DNA of 64,000 nt, taken from NCBI RefSeq assembly GCF_002723975.1, contig NZ_BEWO01000011.1:52312-116311 (forward strand), in the 5' to 3' direction. Every line of letters starts with the position of its first letter. Positions within the stretch are counted from its first letter, which is position 1. This document shows, in pieces, positions 1-9,342 of this stretch. Under the pieces are notes generated by a model. That model ran no database searches. It was given only the letters and a program-made list of their open reading frames with translations, and was not told the origin of the DNA. The DNA is from Gluconobacter japonicus. GTDB lineage: Bacteria; Pseudomonadota; Alphaproteobacteria; Acetobacterales; Acetobacteraceae. The translations under genes were made by a program, and so were the position numbers.

Positions 1-2
1 TT

Positions 3-293
3 GGTGCCAATGCGGGTGATCCGGCGCAGCTTGCCAGTGATGGCGTGTGGTCCCAGCTTGCAGCCGTGAAGGCGGGGCGTGTCTATCGCAATCCGGCCGG
101 AATTTTTCCATGGGACCGGTATAGCCCTGAACTGCTTCTGCAGGTTGATTGGGCGCGACAGATTGTTCAGACCGGTCATGTGGATGAGGCCGGAATGATC
201 ACGAAAATGCAGGACTTTTACCGTCAGTTCTATGGCATTACGCTACGGGCCGCGGATGCAAAACGGATGCTTGCGGCCCTGCCGCCGGAATGA
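3..293 (+). CDS. C-terminal part of a periplasmic metal-chelate (iron/cobalamin-type) ABC transporter substrate-binding protein
   Basis: The open frame enters from the left edge, so only the last 96 residues are visible. The segment RVYRNPAGIFPWDRYSPELL followed by a helical VDWARQIV stretch matches the C-terminal lobe of class III periplasmic binding proteins that bring siderophores, haem or cobalamin to an ABC importer. The start, the signal peptide and the ligand-binding residues lie outside the window, so the substrate cannot be named. There is no partner permease on the visible side: the next gene is an unrelated exported hydrolase after 84 bp. Confidence 0.7.
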   Translation, partial: GANAGDPAQLASDGVWSQLAAVKAGRVYRNPAGIFPWDRYSPELLLQVDWARQIVQTGHVDEAGMITKMQDFYRQFYGITLRAADAKRMLAALPPE

Positions 294-377
294 AAACGGT
301 AAAAAACACTCAAAAAGATTGCTGATTCGATCAGAATCGTTTCAGATATTGATTCGAAACTGCAAGGAAACTCTCGG

Positions 378-2525
378 ATGACCCGGACCTCCTCTTTCCC
401 TAACAGCTCTTTCTGGAAAAAAGCATGTCTGGGTGCTGTTCTCCTGGCTGGTACAGCCTTTGGTGGGATGGCGCAGGCGGCACCCGTGCTGATGCCGGTC
501 CCTCAGACTGTTTCAGCGTCCAATGGCGTCAGCGCTCTTTCGGGAGGTGTTCGGATCGTTTGGGATACGCAGGCTTCTCCGCTTCTGCAACGTGCGGCAG
601 CCCGCTTCACGACGCGTCTTGAGGCTCTCGCCGGGCCTGCTGGGCAGGGGAAACCTTATGTGCTGCATATCAGCGCAGGGCATGATCCCGCCTATCTCAC
701 CACGTCGACCAAAGAGCATTATGCTCTGACCACGTCCGCGGATGGAGCGCATCTTGAGGCCGATGGTCCGGCGGGTGTTGTTTATGGACTGGCGACGTTT
801 CTTCAGCTTGTTCACAAGACGTCTGATGGTGCGGTCGTAGAGCGGTTGCATATTGATGATGCTCCCCGCTTTGTATGGCGTGGTTTGCTCCTGGATGTGT
901 CCCGTCATTTTGCGTCGGTTGAAGCCGTCAAGCGCCAGCTTGATGCCATGGAGCTTCTGAAGCTCAATGTTCTGCACTGGCATCTGAATGACGGTACCGG
1001 CTTCCGCGTGGAGAGCCATGTTTTCCCGAAGCTGACCAGTGTTGGGTCTCACGGGCAGTATTATACGCAGGCTCAGATCCGGGACGTCGTGGCATATGCT
1101 GCGGATCGCGGGATCCGCATTGTTCCTGAGTTTGATGTTCCCGGTCACGCGCTGGCTGTTCTGCAAGCCTACCCGGAACTGGCGGCTCAGCCGCTGCCGG
1201 ACGTCAACGCTGTGGGTGAGAACCTGAACAATCCGGCAATGGACCCGACCAATCCCAAGACGCTGAAATTCATCCGCGCGCTCTATGCGGAAATGGAGAC
1301 GCTTTTCCCGGATCATTATTTCCATTCGGGCGGCGACGAAGTGCTCGGCACGCAATGGACGAATAATCCGAAGATCGCGGCCTACATGAAGGCGCACGGC
1401 TATGCGGATGCGCCGGCTCTTCAGGCCGCGTTCACGGCGCAGGTTGAGAAGATCCTGTCCAGCCAGGGGCGTGTCATGATGGGCTGGGATGAGGTCAGCG
1501 AAGCGCCGAGCCCAAAGAATGTTGTTGTTGAGGGTTGGCGCAGCTCCAAATGGACGGGGTCTGCCACGCAGGCTGGTCATCCGGTTGTGGTGTCTTCAGG
1601 CTATTACCTGGATTTGCTGACGCCATCGCGCACGCATTATGCGGTTGATCCGTATGACACGAAGGCGAATGGTATTACGCCATCAGAGGTGGAGGAGACG
1701 CATCCTCACATCACTCCGCTGATGGACGCTTTCCTCCAAGACCCGAACGCAGCTCCGCTGACCGATGAGCAGAAGAAGCTGGTTCTCGGTGCAGAAGGCG
1801 CCTTGTGGACGGAAATTGTTTCCGAAAACATGCTGGACGCCCGTTTATGGCCTCGGACTGCCGCTCTGGCAGAGCGGTTCTGGTCTCCTGAGAGCGTGCG
1901 GGATGTGGATGATCTGGAGCGTCGCCTGCCTGTCATCATGGGGGAGCTTCAGGCAACCGGTCTGCAGGCCACGCAGCATGAAAATGGTCTGAAAGAAGCG
2001 CTGGCTCCGGGACATACCGGCCCGCTTTCCACTTTTCTAGAAACCGTTGTTCCGGTGCGGAACTATGCTCTGAACCGTCTGGCCTCCAAAAGTGGGGATG
2101 CCATGCTGTCGGCTCCGGTGGCGATTGCCGATCCGGATGCGTTTGAAGCCACGCGTTTCAACAACATGGTCAAGCGGTATCTGGCCGGTGAGAAAAGCCT
2201 GAAGGCACCCTTGAAAGCCATGCTGACGGCGTGGTCCTCCAATGATGAAGCTTTTTCCGCCATCGCCAAGGATGTGCCCGCCCTTGAGGAAGTGACGCCT
2301 GTGTCCCATGCAGTTGCAGCGCTTTCCAATGCGGGACTGAATGTTCTGAACGGTGCTTCAGGAACGGCATGGCGTCTGGATGTGCAGCATCTGATCGCGG
2401 CGCAGGATGAGTTCTTCCACAATTCGTCGAATCATATCCTGTCCCTGAAGCGTGAGCAGCCACCTGGCGGCCTGCTGATTGCCATTCTGCCGGGGATCAA
2501 AGCACTCGTCGAAAGCAAGAACTAA
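378..2525 (+). CDS. Exported beta-N-acetylhexosaminidase, glycoside hydrolase family 20
   Basis: This 715-residue protein removes terminal N-acetylhexosamine from glycans such as chitin oligomers or peptidoglycan fragments. An N-terminal signal peptide (about residues 1-34, ending AQA) predicts export. A GH20b-type domain precedes the TIM barrel, which carries LLLDVSRHF, LHWHLNDGTGFR and the catalytic Asp-Glu pair in HSGGDEVLGTQW, characteristic of substrate-assisted GH20 catalysis. The last 200 residues form an extension without a motif I recognise. The gene stands alone and ends at a clear terminator. A role in cell-wall recycling or in using environmental chitin sugars is inference. Confidence 0.9.
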   Translation: MTRTSSFPNSSFWKKACLGAVLLAGTAFGGMAQAAPVLMPVPQTVSASNGVSALSGGVRIVWDTQASPLLQRAAARFTTRLEALAGPAGQGKPYVLHISAGHDPAYLTTSTKEHYALTTSADGAHLEADGPAGVVYGLATFLQLVHKTSDGAVVERLHIDDAPRFVWRGLLLDVSRHFASVEAVKRQLDAMELLKLNVLHWHLNDGTGFRVESHVFPKLTSVGSHGQYYTQAQIRDVVAYAADRGIRIVPEFDVPGHALAVLQAYPELAAQPLPDVNAVGENLNNPAMDPTNPKTLKFIRALYAEMETLFPDHYFHSGGDEVLGTQWTNNPKIAAYMKAHGYADAPALQAAFTAQVEKILSSQGRVMMGWDEVSEAPSPKNVVVEGWRSSKWTGSATQAGHPVVVSSGYYLDLLTPSRTHYAVDPYDTKANGITPSEVEETHPHITPLMDAFLQDPNAAPLTDEQKKLVLGAEGALWTEIVSENMLDARLWPRTAALAERFWSPESVRDVDDLERRLPVIMGELQATGLQATQHENGLKEALAPGHTGPLSTFLETVVPVRNYALNRLASKSGDAMLSAPVAIADPDAFEATRFNNMVKRYLAGEKSLKAPLKAMLTAWSSNDEAFSAIAKDVPALEEVTPVSHAVAALSNAGLNVLNGASGTAWRLDVQHLIAAQDEFFHNSSNHILSLKREQPPGGLLIAILPGIKALVESKN

Positions 2526-2536
2526 CAGTGTTGGTC

Positions 2537-2569
2537 ATGCCCCGCTTTTCAAAGCGGGGCATAATTTTT
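2537..2569 (+). terminator. Rho-independent terminator after the hexosaminidase gene
   Basis: An 11-bp perfect stem (ATGCCCCGCTT with its complement) closed by a short loop is followed by AATTTTT. It starts 11 bases after the stop codon. Confidence 0.85.
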
Positions 2570-2659
2570 GCGTCTTATTCGTTTCGACCGTAAACTTACA
2601 ATGCAGGCCCGAGGGCAGACCAACATGGCCTGCCAGATTTTCATGATCGGGCCTGTTGT

Positions 2660-4729
2660 ATGAATCAGAAGACATTTTCCCGTAAAGCAGTTCTGCTGCT
2701 GTCCGCCAGTCTCGGACTGGCAGCAACGCCTTCCGTTGTTTCCGCAAAGCCGACTGTGCCGCTGATCACATACGATCAGTATGGCCTTGATCTCGCGGGC
2801 CGGAATACGAGCGTAAAGCCGGGGGACAGTTTCTTCGATTATGCAAACGGCAATTTCCTGAAGACGCTCGAAATCCCGTCGGATATGAGCAGCTATGGCC
2901 CGTTCAATGCTCTGGCCGAAACCTCCCGCCAGCGCATCCAGTCCATTCTCAAGGATCTGTCCGCACATCCGGTCGATCAGCCGCAGACAATCAACGAGAA
3001 GCTCGGCACATATTATGCGTCTTTCATGGATGAGAAGGCCGTTGAGGCTGTCGGCGCCAAGCCTCTTGATGCTGAAGTTGCTACCATTCATCAGATCAAG
3101 GATCTGAAGACGTTTGCACGGTTCAGCGGTGCATCGGCGACGACATTTGGTTCATCCCCGTTCTCGGTGGATGTGGATGTCGATGCGAAAGATCCAACAC
3201 AATACGCGCTCAGCATTGATCAGGCTGGTCTGGGAATGCCGGATCGGGACAACTACCTGAAGCCGGAATTCGCCTCCAAGAAAGCGGCTTATCAGGCATA
3301 CGTCACGAAGCTTCTGACACTTGTTCACTGGGCTGACCCTGCGAAGTCTGCTGCGGATATCGTGGCGTTTGAGACGGAAATCGCCAAGGTTCACTGGGCG
3401 CGGACAGAACTGCGTGACCCGGACAAGACTTACAACCCGATGACCGTGGCCGCACTGGTCAAGAGCACGCCGTCTTTTGACTGGATGACATGGTTGCTTG
3501 CAGCCGGGGTGCCTGAGGCGGGTCTGGAACAGCGGACCGTCATTGTAGGGGAACCGTCCGCAATCAAGGCTGAGGCGGATCTGATCGCAAAGACTGATCT
3601 GAACACCCTCCGGGCCTGGCAGGCTTTTCACACGGCCAGTAATGCTGCGTCCTTCCTGTCTAATCCGTTTGTGCAGGCGCGTTTTGCGTATGCAAAAGCC
3701 ATGTCTGGCCAGCCTGCTCTTGCGGCGCGCTGGAAGCGTGGTGTGGATTTCACGAGTGCTGCCATGGAAATGGCGCTCGGCAAGATCTATGTGGATCGGT
3801 ATTTCCCGGCTTCGGATCGTGCGGCTATGCAGATGCTGACGGGCAACCTGAAGGCAGCGTTCCACAATCGTCTCGAACACAACACATGGATGAGCGCGCA
3901 GACGCGTGACGCCGCGTTGAAGAAGCTGGCCAGTTTTGAAATCCAGGTGGGTTACCCGAACGAATGGCGGGATTATTCCGATCTGGTTGTGAAGAAGGGT
4001 GATGTGTACGGCAATGCCAAGCGCGCTTTCGCTTTTGAGTGGCACTATCAGCTCAGTCATCTCGACAAGGTTGTTGACCGTAACGAGTGGTTGATGTCCC
4101 CCGCAACGGTGAATGCCTATAACAACCCGCGTTTTGTGGAGGTTGTGTTCCCGGCTGCAATCCTTCAGCCGCCATTCTTCAACCCGAAAGCTGATCCGGC
4201 TGTGAATTACGGGGCGATCGGTGGCGTCATCGGGCATGAAATGACCCATTCCTTTGACGACAAGGGCCGCAAATACGACGACAAAGGGCGTCTACGGAAC
4301 TGGTGGACAAAGGAGGATGAAGAGCGCTTCCAGAAGCTGGCGGACCGTTTTGGTGCACAGTACGACGCCTTCGAAGTGCAGCCCGGCGTGCATGTGAATG
4401 GCAAGCTCACGATGGGCGAAAATATTGCCGATCTTGGTGGCCTGACATTGGCGCTGGATGCTTATCATGCGTCCCTGAACGGCAAACCAGCTCCGGTCAT
4501 TGATGGCCTGACGGGCGATCAGCGTGTGTTCATGGGGTGGGCACAGGTCTGGCGTGAGAAGGTTCGTCCGGATACTGAGAAGCAGATGGTCGTTATTGAC
4601 CCGCATTCGCCGCCGAAAGCCCGCGTGAACATTCCCATGCACAACGTAGATCTTTGGTACAAGGCCTGGAACGTGCAGCCGGGCGACAAGCTGTATCTGA
4701 CACCCGATCAGCGCGTCAAAATCTGGTAA
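2660..4729 (+). CDS. Exported M13-family (neprilysin/PepO-like) zinc metallopeptidase
   Basis: A signal peptide (about residues 1-29, ending VSA) precedes an M13 N-terminal region and a C-terminal catalytic domain. The zinc-binding motif HEMTH is within GHEMTHSFDDKG, and the third ligand motif is ENIADLGGL; both are intact. The 689-residue length is normal for bacterial PepO-type oligopeptidases, which cut peptides of limited size in the periplasm or outside the cell. The upstream neighbour is also an exported hydrolase, but a terminator separates them, so this is its own transcription unit. Confidence 0.92.
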   Translation: MNQKTFSRKAVLLLSASLGLAATPSVVSAKPTVPLITYDQYGLDLAGRNTSVKPGDSFFDYANGNFLKTLEIPSDMSSYGPFNALAETSRQRIQSILKDLSAHPVDQPQTINEKLGTYYASFMDEKAVEAVGAKPLDAEVATIHQIKDLKTFARFSGASATTFGSSPFSVDVDVDAKDPTQYALSIDQAGLGMPDRDNYLKPEFASKKAAYQAYVTKLLTLVHWADPAKSAADIVAFETEIAKVHWARTELRDPDKTYNPMTVAALVKSTPSFDWMTWLLAAGVPEAGLEQRTVIVGEPSAIKAEADLIAKTDLNTLRAWQAFHTASNAASFLSNPFVQARFAYAKAMSGQPALAARWKRGVDFTSAAMEMALGKIYVDRYFPASDRAAMQMLTGNLKAAFHNRLEHNTWMSAQTRDAALKKLASFEIQVGYPNEWRDYSDLVVKKGDVYGNAKRAFAFEWHYQLSHLDKVVDRNEWLMSPATVNAYNNPRFVEVVFPAAILQPPFFNPKADPAVNYGAIGGVIGHEMTHSFDDKGRKYDDKGRLRNWWTKEDEERFQKLADRFGAQYDAFEVQPGVHVNGKLTMGENIADLGGLTLALDAYHASLNGKPAPVIDGLTGDQRVFMGWAQVWREKVRPDTEKQMVVIDPHSPPKARVNIPMHNVDLWYKAWNVQPGDKLYLTPDQRVKIW

Positions 4730-4738
4730 CGGCGTATG

Positions 4739-4760
4739 ATGGGGTGGAGAGCCACCCCAT
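4739..4760. terminator. Hairpin between convergent peptidase and metE genes
   Basis: A perfect 9-bp stem (ATGGGGTGG with its complement) and a 4-base loop lie between two convergent stop codons. Neither side has a strong T-run, so it is a weak or bidirectional terminator candidate. Confidence 0.4.
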
Positions 4761-4772
4761 CTACTCGCGGGT

Positions 4773-7085
4773 TTACGGCCGCATATAATGGGCTGCTGCA
4801 ACCATGTTGAGGAGCGCAGCTTTCGTCTCCGGCCATTTCCGGGTTTTCAGTCCGCAATCCGGATTGACCCAGAGGGCATCCGGACTGATGGCTTTGCTGG
4901 CAGCCCGAAGCAGGTCCACCATTTCCTCAACAGACGGCACGCGTGGCGAATGGATATCGTAAACACCTGGCCCGATTTCTGCCGGATAGCGATAGGCTGC
5001 GAACGCATCGAGCAGTTCCATACGGGAACGGGCGGTTTCAATCGAAATCACATCCGCATCCATTGCGCCAATGGCAGCAATGATGTCGTTGAATTCCGAG
5101 TAGCACATATGGGTATGGATCTGCGTGGCGTCCTGCACACCAGAGGCTGAAATGCGGAAACTTTCCACGGCCCAGTCCAGATAGGATTGCCAGTCTGCAC
5201 GACGAAGCGGCAGGCCTTCACGCAAGGCGGCTTCATCAATCTGGACAATGCCGCACCGGGCTTTTTCCAGATCACACACTTCATCTCTGATGGCGAAAGC
5301 GATCTGTCGGCATGTTTCCGAACGCGGTTGATCGTCTCGTACGAAGGACCAGTTCAGGATTGTGACGGGCCCTGTCAGCATGCCTTTCACGGGGCGGTTG
5401 GTGAGGGATTGGGCATATTCCCACCATTCAACCGTCATGGCTTTTGGACGTGACACATCCCCGAAAATGATGGGTGGCCGGACATAGCGGGACCCGTAGG
5501 ACTGAACCCAGGCATGTTTTGTGAACGCAAAGCCGGAAAGTTGCTCCCCGAAATATTGCACCATGTCATTGCGCTCAAACTCGCCATGCACCAGCACATC
5601 AAGATCAATTTCTTCCTGCCAGCGGATGGTCCGGGCGGTTTCTTCCTGCAGGAAGACTTCGTAAGCCTCGGAAGAGAGCTCTCCTCGTGCATGATCGGCG
5701 CGGGCTTTGCGGACTTCAGGTGTCTGGGGGAAGGACCCGATGGTCGTCGTTGGATAAAGCGGCAGTCTGAGTTTGGACTGTTGCAACGGACGGCGCGCGG
5801 GGAAGGGGGAAAGGCGCTGGGCGAGAGCTGGGTTGCGATCCGCAGAGCGTGCCTGAACGGCAGGATCGTTGATTTTTGCAGAAGATCGGCGTGCCTGAAG
5901 AGCCGCAGCATTTTCGGCCAGAGTGGCCTGCACGACGTCTCGCCCTTCATTCAGGGCACGTGCCAGTGTGTGTAGCTCCTCGATTTTCTGAACAGCAAAT
6001 GCGAGCCAGGATTTCACATCCGCGTCCAGATCTGTTTCCCGTTCCAGATCAATGGGTGTGTGGAGAAGGGAGCAGGATGGCGCGAGGATGAGGTCACGCT
6101 GGCGGACCAACGGTTCAAGATTGTCCAGAAGTACGTTCAGATCGGCCTTCCAGATATTCCGTCCGTCCACCACGCCGAGAGACAGCAGCAGATCTGGTCG
6201 TGCTTTCTCAAGAATAGATGCAAGTTGTTCGGGAGCACGGACTAGATCCACATGTAGACCGTGAACTGGCAGGCTTAGGGCGATGTCCTGATTGTCTCCG
6301 AGCGCACCGAAATACGTCGCGAGCATCAGTTTCAGGTCTGGAACAGCGGCTGTCAGAGTGTTGTAGGTCGTTTTGAAAGCTGCGGCAGCATGTCCCGGCA
6401 GATCCAGAACAAGGGACGGTTCGTCAATCTGAACCCAGTCCACCCCTTCTGTTCGCAGGGCCTTCAGAACCCGTTCATAAACGGGCAACAGGACAGGAAG
6501 CAGATCAAGGCGATCAAACGCCGGGCCGTCACATTTTCCCAGAAGCAGGAAACTGACAGGACCGAGCAGAACAGGGCGTGTCTCAATCCCAAGGGCCTTG
6601 GCTTCCCGATATTCGTCCACCGCTTTTGTGGAGGCGAGGCGGAACGTCTGGTCTGCTATAAATTGCGGGACAAGGTAATGGTAGTTCGTGTCAAACCACT
6701 TGGTCATTTCGGCAGCGGGAACGTCCTGAGGTGCGCCATGAGCATGACCGCAACCACACGCCTCGGATGTCGTCTGGGAGCCGCGCGCCATGGCGAAGTA
6801 GGTTCCCAGATCCACCTTGTCCCTCACATTACCATAAATAGGAGGAACGGCGCCGACCATTGCGGATGTATCAAGCACATGATCGTAGAGTGAAAAATCG
6901 TTGGAGGGGATGATCTCTGCGCCGAGGTCTTTCTGGCGCTGCCAGGCTGACGCCCGAAGGGACGCAGCAGTGGAAAGCAGATCATCGACGGAAGAATGTC
7001 CCGCCCAGTACTGTTCAAGAGCGGTTTTCAGTTCACGGCGGGTGCCGATACGCGGAAAGCCCAGAGTTGCGACGCGGACAGTCAT
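4773..7085 (-). CDS. metE: Cobalamin-independent methionine synthase
   Basis: MetE moves the methyl group of 5-methyltetrahydropteroyl-polyglutamate to homocysteine, the last step of methionine synthesis, in the cytosol. The 770-residue length is typical. The start TVRVATLGFPRIGTRRELK is the family signature, and the C-terminal barrel keeps the zinc-site motifs HTHMCYSEFND and NPDCGLKTR. A cobalamin riboswitch lies in its leader, the usual arrangement for turning off this slow, B12-free enzyme when cobalamin allows a MetH-type synthase. The ArsR-methyltransferase fusion and metF, which makes its methyl donor, are divergent from it. Confidence 0.97.
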   Translation of the reverse strand: MTVRVATLGFPRIGTRRELKTALEQYWAGHSSVDDLLSTAASLRASAWQRQKDLGAEIIPSNDFSLYDHVLDTSAMVGAVPPIYGNVRDKVDLGTYFAMARGSQTTSEACGCGHAHGAPQDVPAAEMTKWFDTNYHYLVPQFIADQTFRLASTKAVDEYREAKALGIETRPVLLGPVSFLLLGKCDGPAFDRLDLLPVLLPVYERVLKALRTEGVDWVQIDEPSLVLDLPGHAAAAFKTTYNTLTAAVPDLKLMLATYFGALGDNQDIALSLPVHGLHVDLVRAPEQLASILEKARPDLLLSLGVVDGRNIWKADLNVLLDNLEPLVRQRDLILAPSCSLLHTPIDLERETDLDADVKSWLAFAVQKIEELHTLARALNEGRDVVQATLAENAAALQARRSSAKINDPAVQARSADRNPALAQRLSPFPARRPLQQSKLRLPLYPTTTIGSFPQTPEVRKARADHARGELSSEAYEVFLQEETARTIRWQEEIDLDVLVHGEFERNDMVQYFGEQLSGFAFTKHAWVQSYGSRYVRPPIIFGDVSRPKAMTVEWWEYAQSLTNRPVKGMLTGPVTILNWSFVRDDQPRSETCRQIAFAIRDEVCDLEKARCGIVQIDEAALREGLPLRRADWQSYLDWAVESFRISASGVQDATQIHTHMCYSEFNDIIAAIGAMDADVISIETARSRMELLDAFAAYRYPAEIGPGVYDIHSPRVPSVEEMVDLLRAASKAISPDALWVNPDCGLKTRKWPETKAALLNMVAAAHYMRP

Positions 7086-7207
7086 GAAAGCCTCGACAGG
7101 TTCGTGGCAGTGCGCTCGCAGGGCATGCAGGATCGTTCACGCCCCGAACAGGCAATGTGCGGCGTGGAGACATGCGTGACCCTTCCGGAACGCCCCGCCG
7201 GAGGATG

Positions 7208-7375
7208 TTATGTGCCGTGGCAGGTCTCCTGGCTTACGGGTCTTCGCGCTGATTCCGCCTTCCCGGACTTTCATCCAGTGGCCTGTGTGGAATCGGCACT
7301 CGCCGCTGACAGTTGCGGGGGCAGCGCCGGCTTTGCACCGGCTTCCCTCTTAGCCACACCAGATGCGCGAACATC
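7208..7375 (-). promoter_or_regulatory. Cobalamin (AdoCbl-type) riboswitch upstream of metE
   Basis: On the minus strand the conserved core elements occur in order: the TAAGAGGGAA segment with CCGGTGCAAAGCCGG, CCCCCGCAACTGT, the B12 box GCCACTGG (about 7275-7282), GGAAGG, and the 3' element GTAAGCCAGGAGACCTGCC. This is the standard cobalamin aptamer. About 120 bases separate it from the metE start; a GC-rich stem exists there but no clear T-run, so translational control or a weak terminator are both possible. Edges are approximate. Confidence 0.93.
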
Positions 7376-7441
7376 CGACATGGAACCATGACAAGCCTTA
7401 TGACTGCCGCATGTTCTGAAAAAGAGTCAATAGCTCTTGCT

Positions 7442-7463
7442 CATATAAAGAACTCCTTATATG
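7442..7463. promoter_or_regulatory. Perfect inverted repeat, candidate operator of the ArsR-type regulator
   Basis: CATATAA and TTATATG are exact inverted halves separated by 8 bases, ending 9 bases before the start of the ArsR-methyltransferase gene. AT-rich interrupted palindromes of this size are typical ArsR/SmtB binding sites. It also lies where a metE promoter would be expected, so one site could serve both directions; that is inference. Confidence 0.5.
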
Positions 7464-7472
7464 TAAATCCAT

Positions 7473-8399
7473 ATGGAGCAGGCACTTACTATTTTTCAGG
7501 CCTTGGCGGACATGACCCGTCTGCGGATTCTGGCCCTTCTGCGCGAGATGGAACTGTCCATCGGCGAGGTTGCGCAGGTGCTCGGGCAAAGTCAGCCCCG
7601 CGTGTCACGGCATGTCAAAATCCTTGCCGACGCAGGGCTGATCGAGCGTCGTAAGGAAGGAAGCTGGGTTTTTCTGACGCTAGGGACGCCGGAAATTCTT
7701 GAACCTGTATTCATGGCGTTGGATCGTTGGACTGTGAGGGAGCCGGCGGAAATCCGGGCAGATCGTATTCGCTTGCAGGCGATCCGGGATGTCCGCGCTA
7801 TTGCCGCGGAAGACTGGTTTGAAACCCATGCCGCCGAGTGGGATGCATTGCGTTCCCTGCATGTGTCGGAACGGGAAGTCGAAGCTGCGATTGTGAAGAC
7901 GCTTTCAGCGTTTCCGATCGGGCGACTGGTGGATATCGGGACTGGAACCGGCCGCATGATGGAACTGCTTGGGGTGGGTGCTACTACCGTTATCGGGTTT
8001 GATCGCAGCCCGTCCATGCTTCGTCTGGCCCGAACCAAACTGGCGGCGGCGGGTTTGGAGCAGGCCGATCTGCGCCAGGGAGATTTCCAGGCTCTTCCCT
8101 TGCCAGAGCACTCTGCGGATGTCGCGATCATGCATCAGGTTCTGCACTATGCGCAGCATCCGGCGGCGGCCATTGCGGAAGCTGCCCGTATTCTTGATGG
8201 AAACGGTCGATTGCTGGTCGTCGATTTTGCGTCCCATAGCCGTGAAGAACTTCGCACGCGCGACGCGCATGTCCGTCTCGGTTTCACGGATGCACAGATG
8301 GCGGCATGGTTTCGTGCTGCCGGTTTGATCCCTGCGGAGCCGGTTGCTCTTGAAGGCGAACTGACGGTCAAGCTCTGGCTTGGCCAACGTCCTAACTGA
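7473..8399 (+). CDS. ArsR-family DNA-binding domain fused to a SAM-dependent methyltransferase domain
   Basis: Residues about 1-80 form a winged helix of the ArsR family (GQSQPRVSRHVKILADAGLI is the recognition region). Residues about 140-300 are a class I methyltransferase with the SAM-binding motif VDIGTGTGRMMELLG and an MHQVLHYAQHP segment. No cysteine metal-binding motif is visible in the HTH part, so it is unlikely to be a classic metal sensor. Its place directly before metF and opposite metE suggests a regulator of methionine and one-carbon genes whose methyltransferase-like domain senses SAM or SAH; this is inference. No clear ribosome-binding site precedes the ATG. Confidence 0.85.
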   Translation: MEQALTIFQALADMTRLRILALLREMELSIGEVAQVLGQSQPRVSRHVKILADAGLIERRKEGSWVFLTLGTPEILEPVFMALDRWTVREPAEIRADRIRLQAIRDVRAIAAEDWFETHAAEWDALRSLHVSEREVEAAIVKTLSAFPIGRLVDIGTGTGRMMELLGVGATTVIGFDRSPSMLRLARTKLAAAGLEQADLRQGDFQALPLPEHSADVAIMHQVLHYAQHPAAAIAEAARILDGNGRLLVVDFASHSREELRTRDAHVRLGFTDAQMAAWFRAAGLIPAEPVALEGELTVKLWLGQRPN

Positions 8400-8429
8400 T
8401 CTCAAATATTGAACTAAGGAGCTGGCGTG

Positions 8430-9296
8430 ATGGCCGCACAGACAGGGCCGCTGCCCGCAATTTCGTTCGAATTTTTCCCCGCAAAGTCGGAGAAGGCAGC
8501 CGCTACGCTGTTGGAGAACGCAAAAACGCTTGCTGCTTTTGGCCCGCAGTTCATGTCCGTGACGTATGGGGCAGGCGGTTCAACACGGGACCGCACCTTG
8601 GCCACCCTGAAAGATATGGTTCGCGAAACTGGCGCGCCAATGGCTGGGCATCTGACCTGCGTGGGAGCCTCCCGGGAAGAGGTCGACGCCGTGGCCCGGG
8701 CATACTGGGATGCTGGTGTGAAGCACATCGTGGCTCTGCGTGGTGATCCGCCGCCGTCAGCCGGGGGTGTCTATGAGCCTCATCAGGAAGGTTACGCGGG
8801 GGCTGTGGATCTGGTGCGTGGACTGAAGGAAGTTGCGCCGTTCGAAATCTCCGTGGCGGCATACCCGGAAACACATCCTGCGGCACTTAGTCCGCAGTCG
8901 GATTTGGAGCATCTGCGGGCGAAAATTGATGCTGGCGCGGACCGGGCTCTAACGCAGTTTTTCTTTGAAGCGGACACATTCTTACGCTTCCGGGACCGGG
9001 CGGCTGCCGTTGGAATCGAGCAGCCGATTGTGCCGGGTATTCTCCCCGTCGGAAGTGCTGCACAAGCCTGGAAATTTGCCGAGATGTGCGGTGCAAACGT
9101 GCCGAGGTGGATGCGCGATCTGTTTGATGGGCTGGATGAGACGCCACAGACGCGGACGCTTGTGGCTGCGACCATTGCTGATCGTTTGTGTCAGACTTTG
9201 AGGGCCGAAGGTGTGGAGCAGTTCCATTTCTACACATTGAATCATGCAGATACAGCATCCGCTCTCTGTCGCCTGCTCAAGCACCGTCCCCTTTGA
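8430..9296 (+). CDS. metF: 5,10-methylenetetrahydrofolate reductase
   Basis: MetF reduces methylene-THF to methyl-THF with FAD and NAD(P)H, supplying the methyl donor of methionine synthase. Family hallmarks are SFEFFPAKSEKA near the N terminus, FMSVTYGAGGSTRD, HIVALRGDPP and the QFFFEADTFLRF segment. The ATG at 8430 is preceded at good distance by AAGGA (8416-8420); a GTG directly before it is an alternative start. It follows the ArsR-methyltransferase gene by 30 bp, most likely in one transcript, and works with the divergent metE. Confidence 0.95.
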   Translation: MAAQTGPLPAISFEFFPAKSEKAAATLLENAKTLAAFGPQFMSVTYGAGGSTRDRTLATLKDMVRETGAPMAGHLTCVGASREEVDAVARAYWDAGVKHIVALRGDPPPSAGGVYEPHQEGYAGAVDLVRGLKEVAPFEISVAAYPETHPAALSPQSDLEHLRAKIDAGADRALTQFFFEADTFLRFRDRAAAVGIEQPIVPGILPVGSAAQAWKFAEMCGANVPRWMRDLFDGLDETPQTRTLVAATIADRLCQTLRAEGVEQFHFYTLNHADTASALCRLLKHRPL

Positions 9297-9304
9297 AGAG
9301 GCAA

Positions 9305-9322
9305 GGGCTGGATTTCCAGCCC
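9305..9322 (+). terminator. Hairpin after metF
   Basis: A 7-bp perfect stem (GGGCTGG/CCAGCCC) with an ATTT loop starts 9 bases after the metF stop codon. No T-run follows, so it may be only a weak or Rho-assisted stop, or an RNA-stabilising structure. Confidence 0.3.
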
Positions 9323-9342
9323 AAACGGGGTGACAAAAGGGA

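Noticed and set aside
513..1580. Long minus-strand open frame inside the hexosaminidase gene
   Set aside because: It lies wholly over a gene with clear GH20 catalytic motifs and encodes no recognisable domain; it is an antisense shadow.
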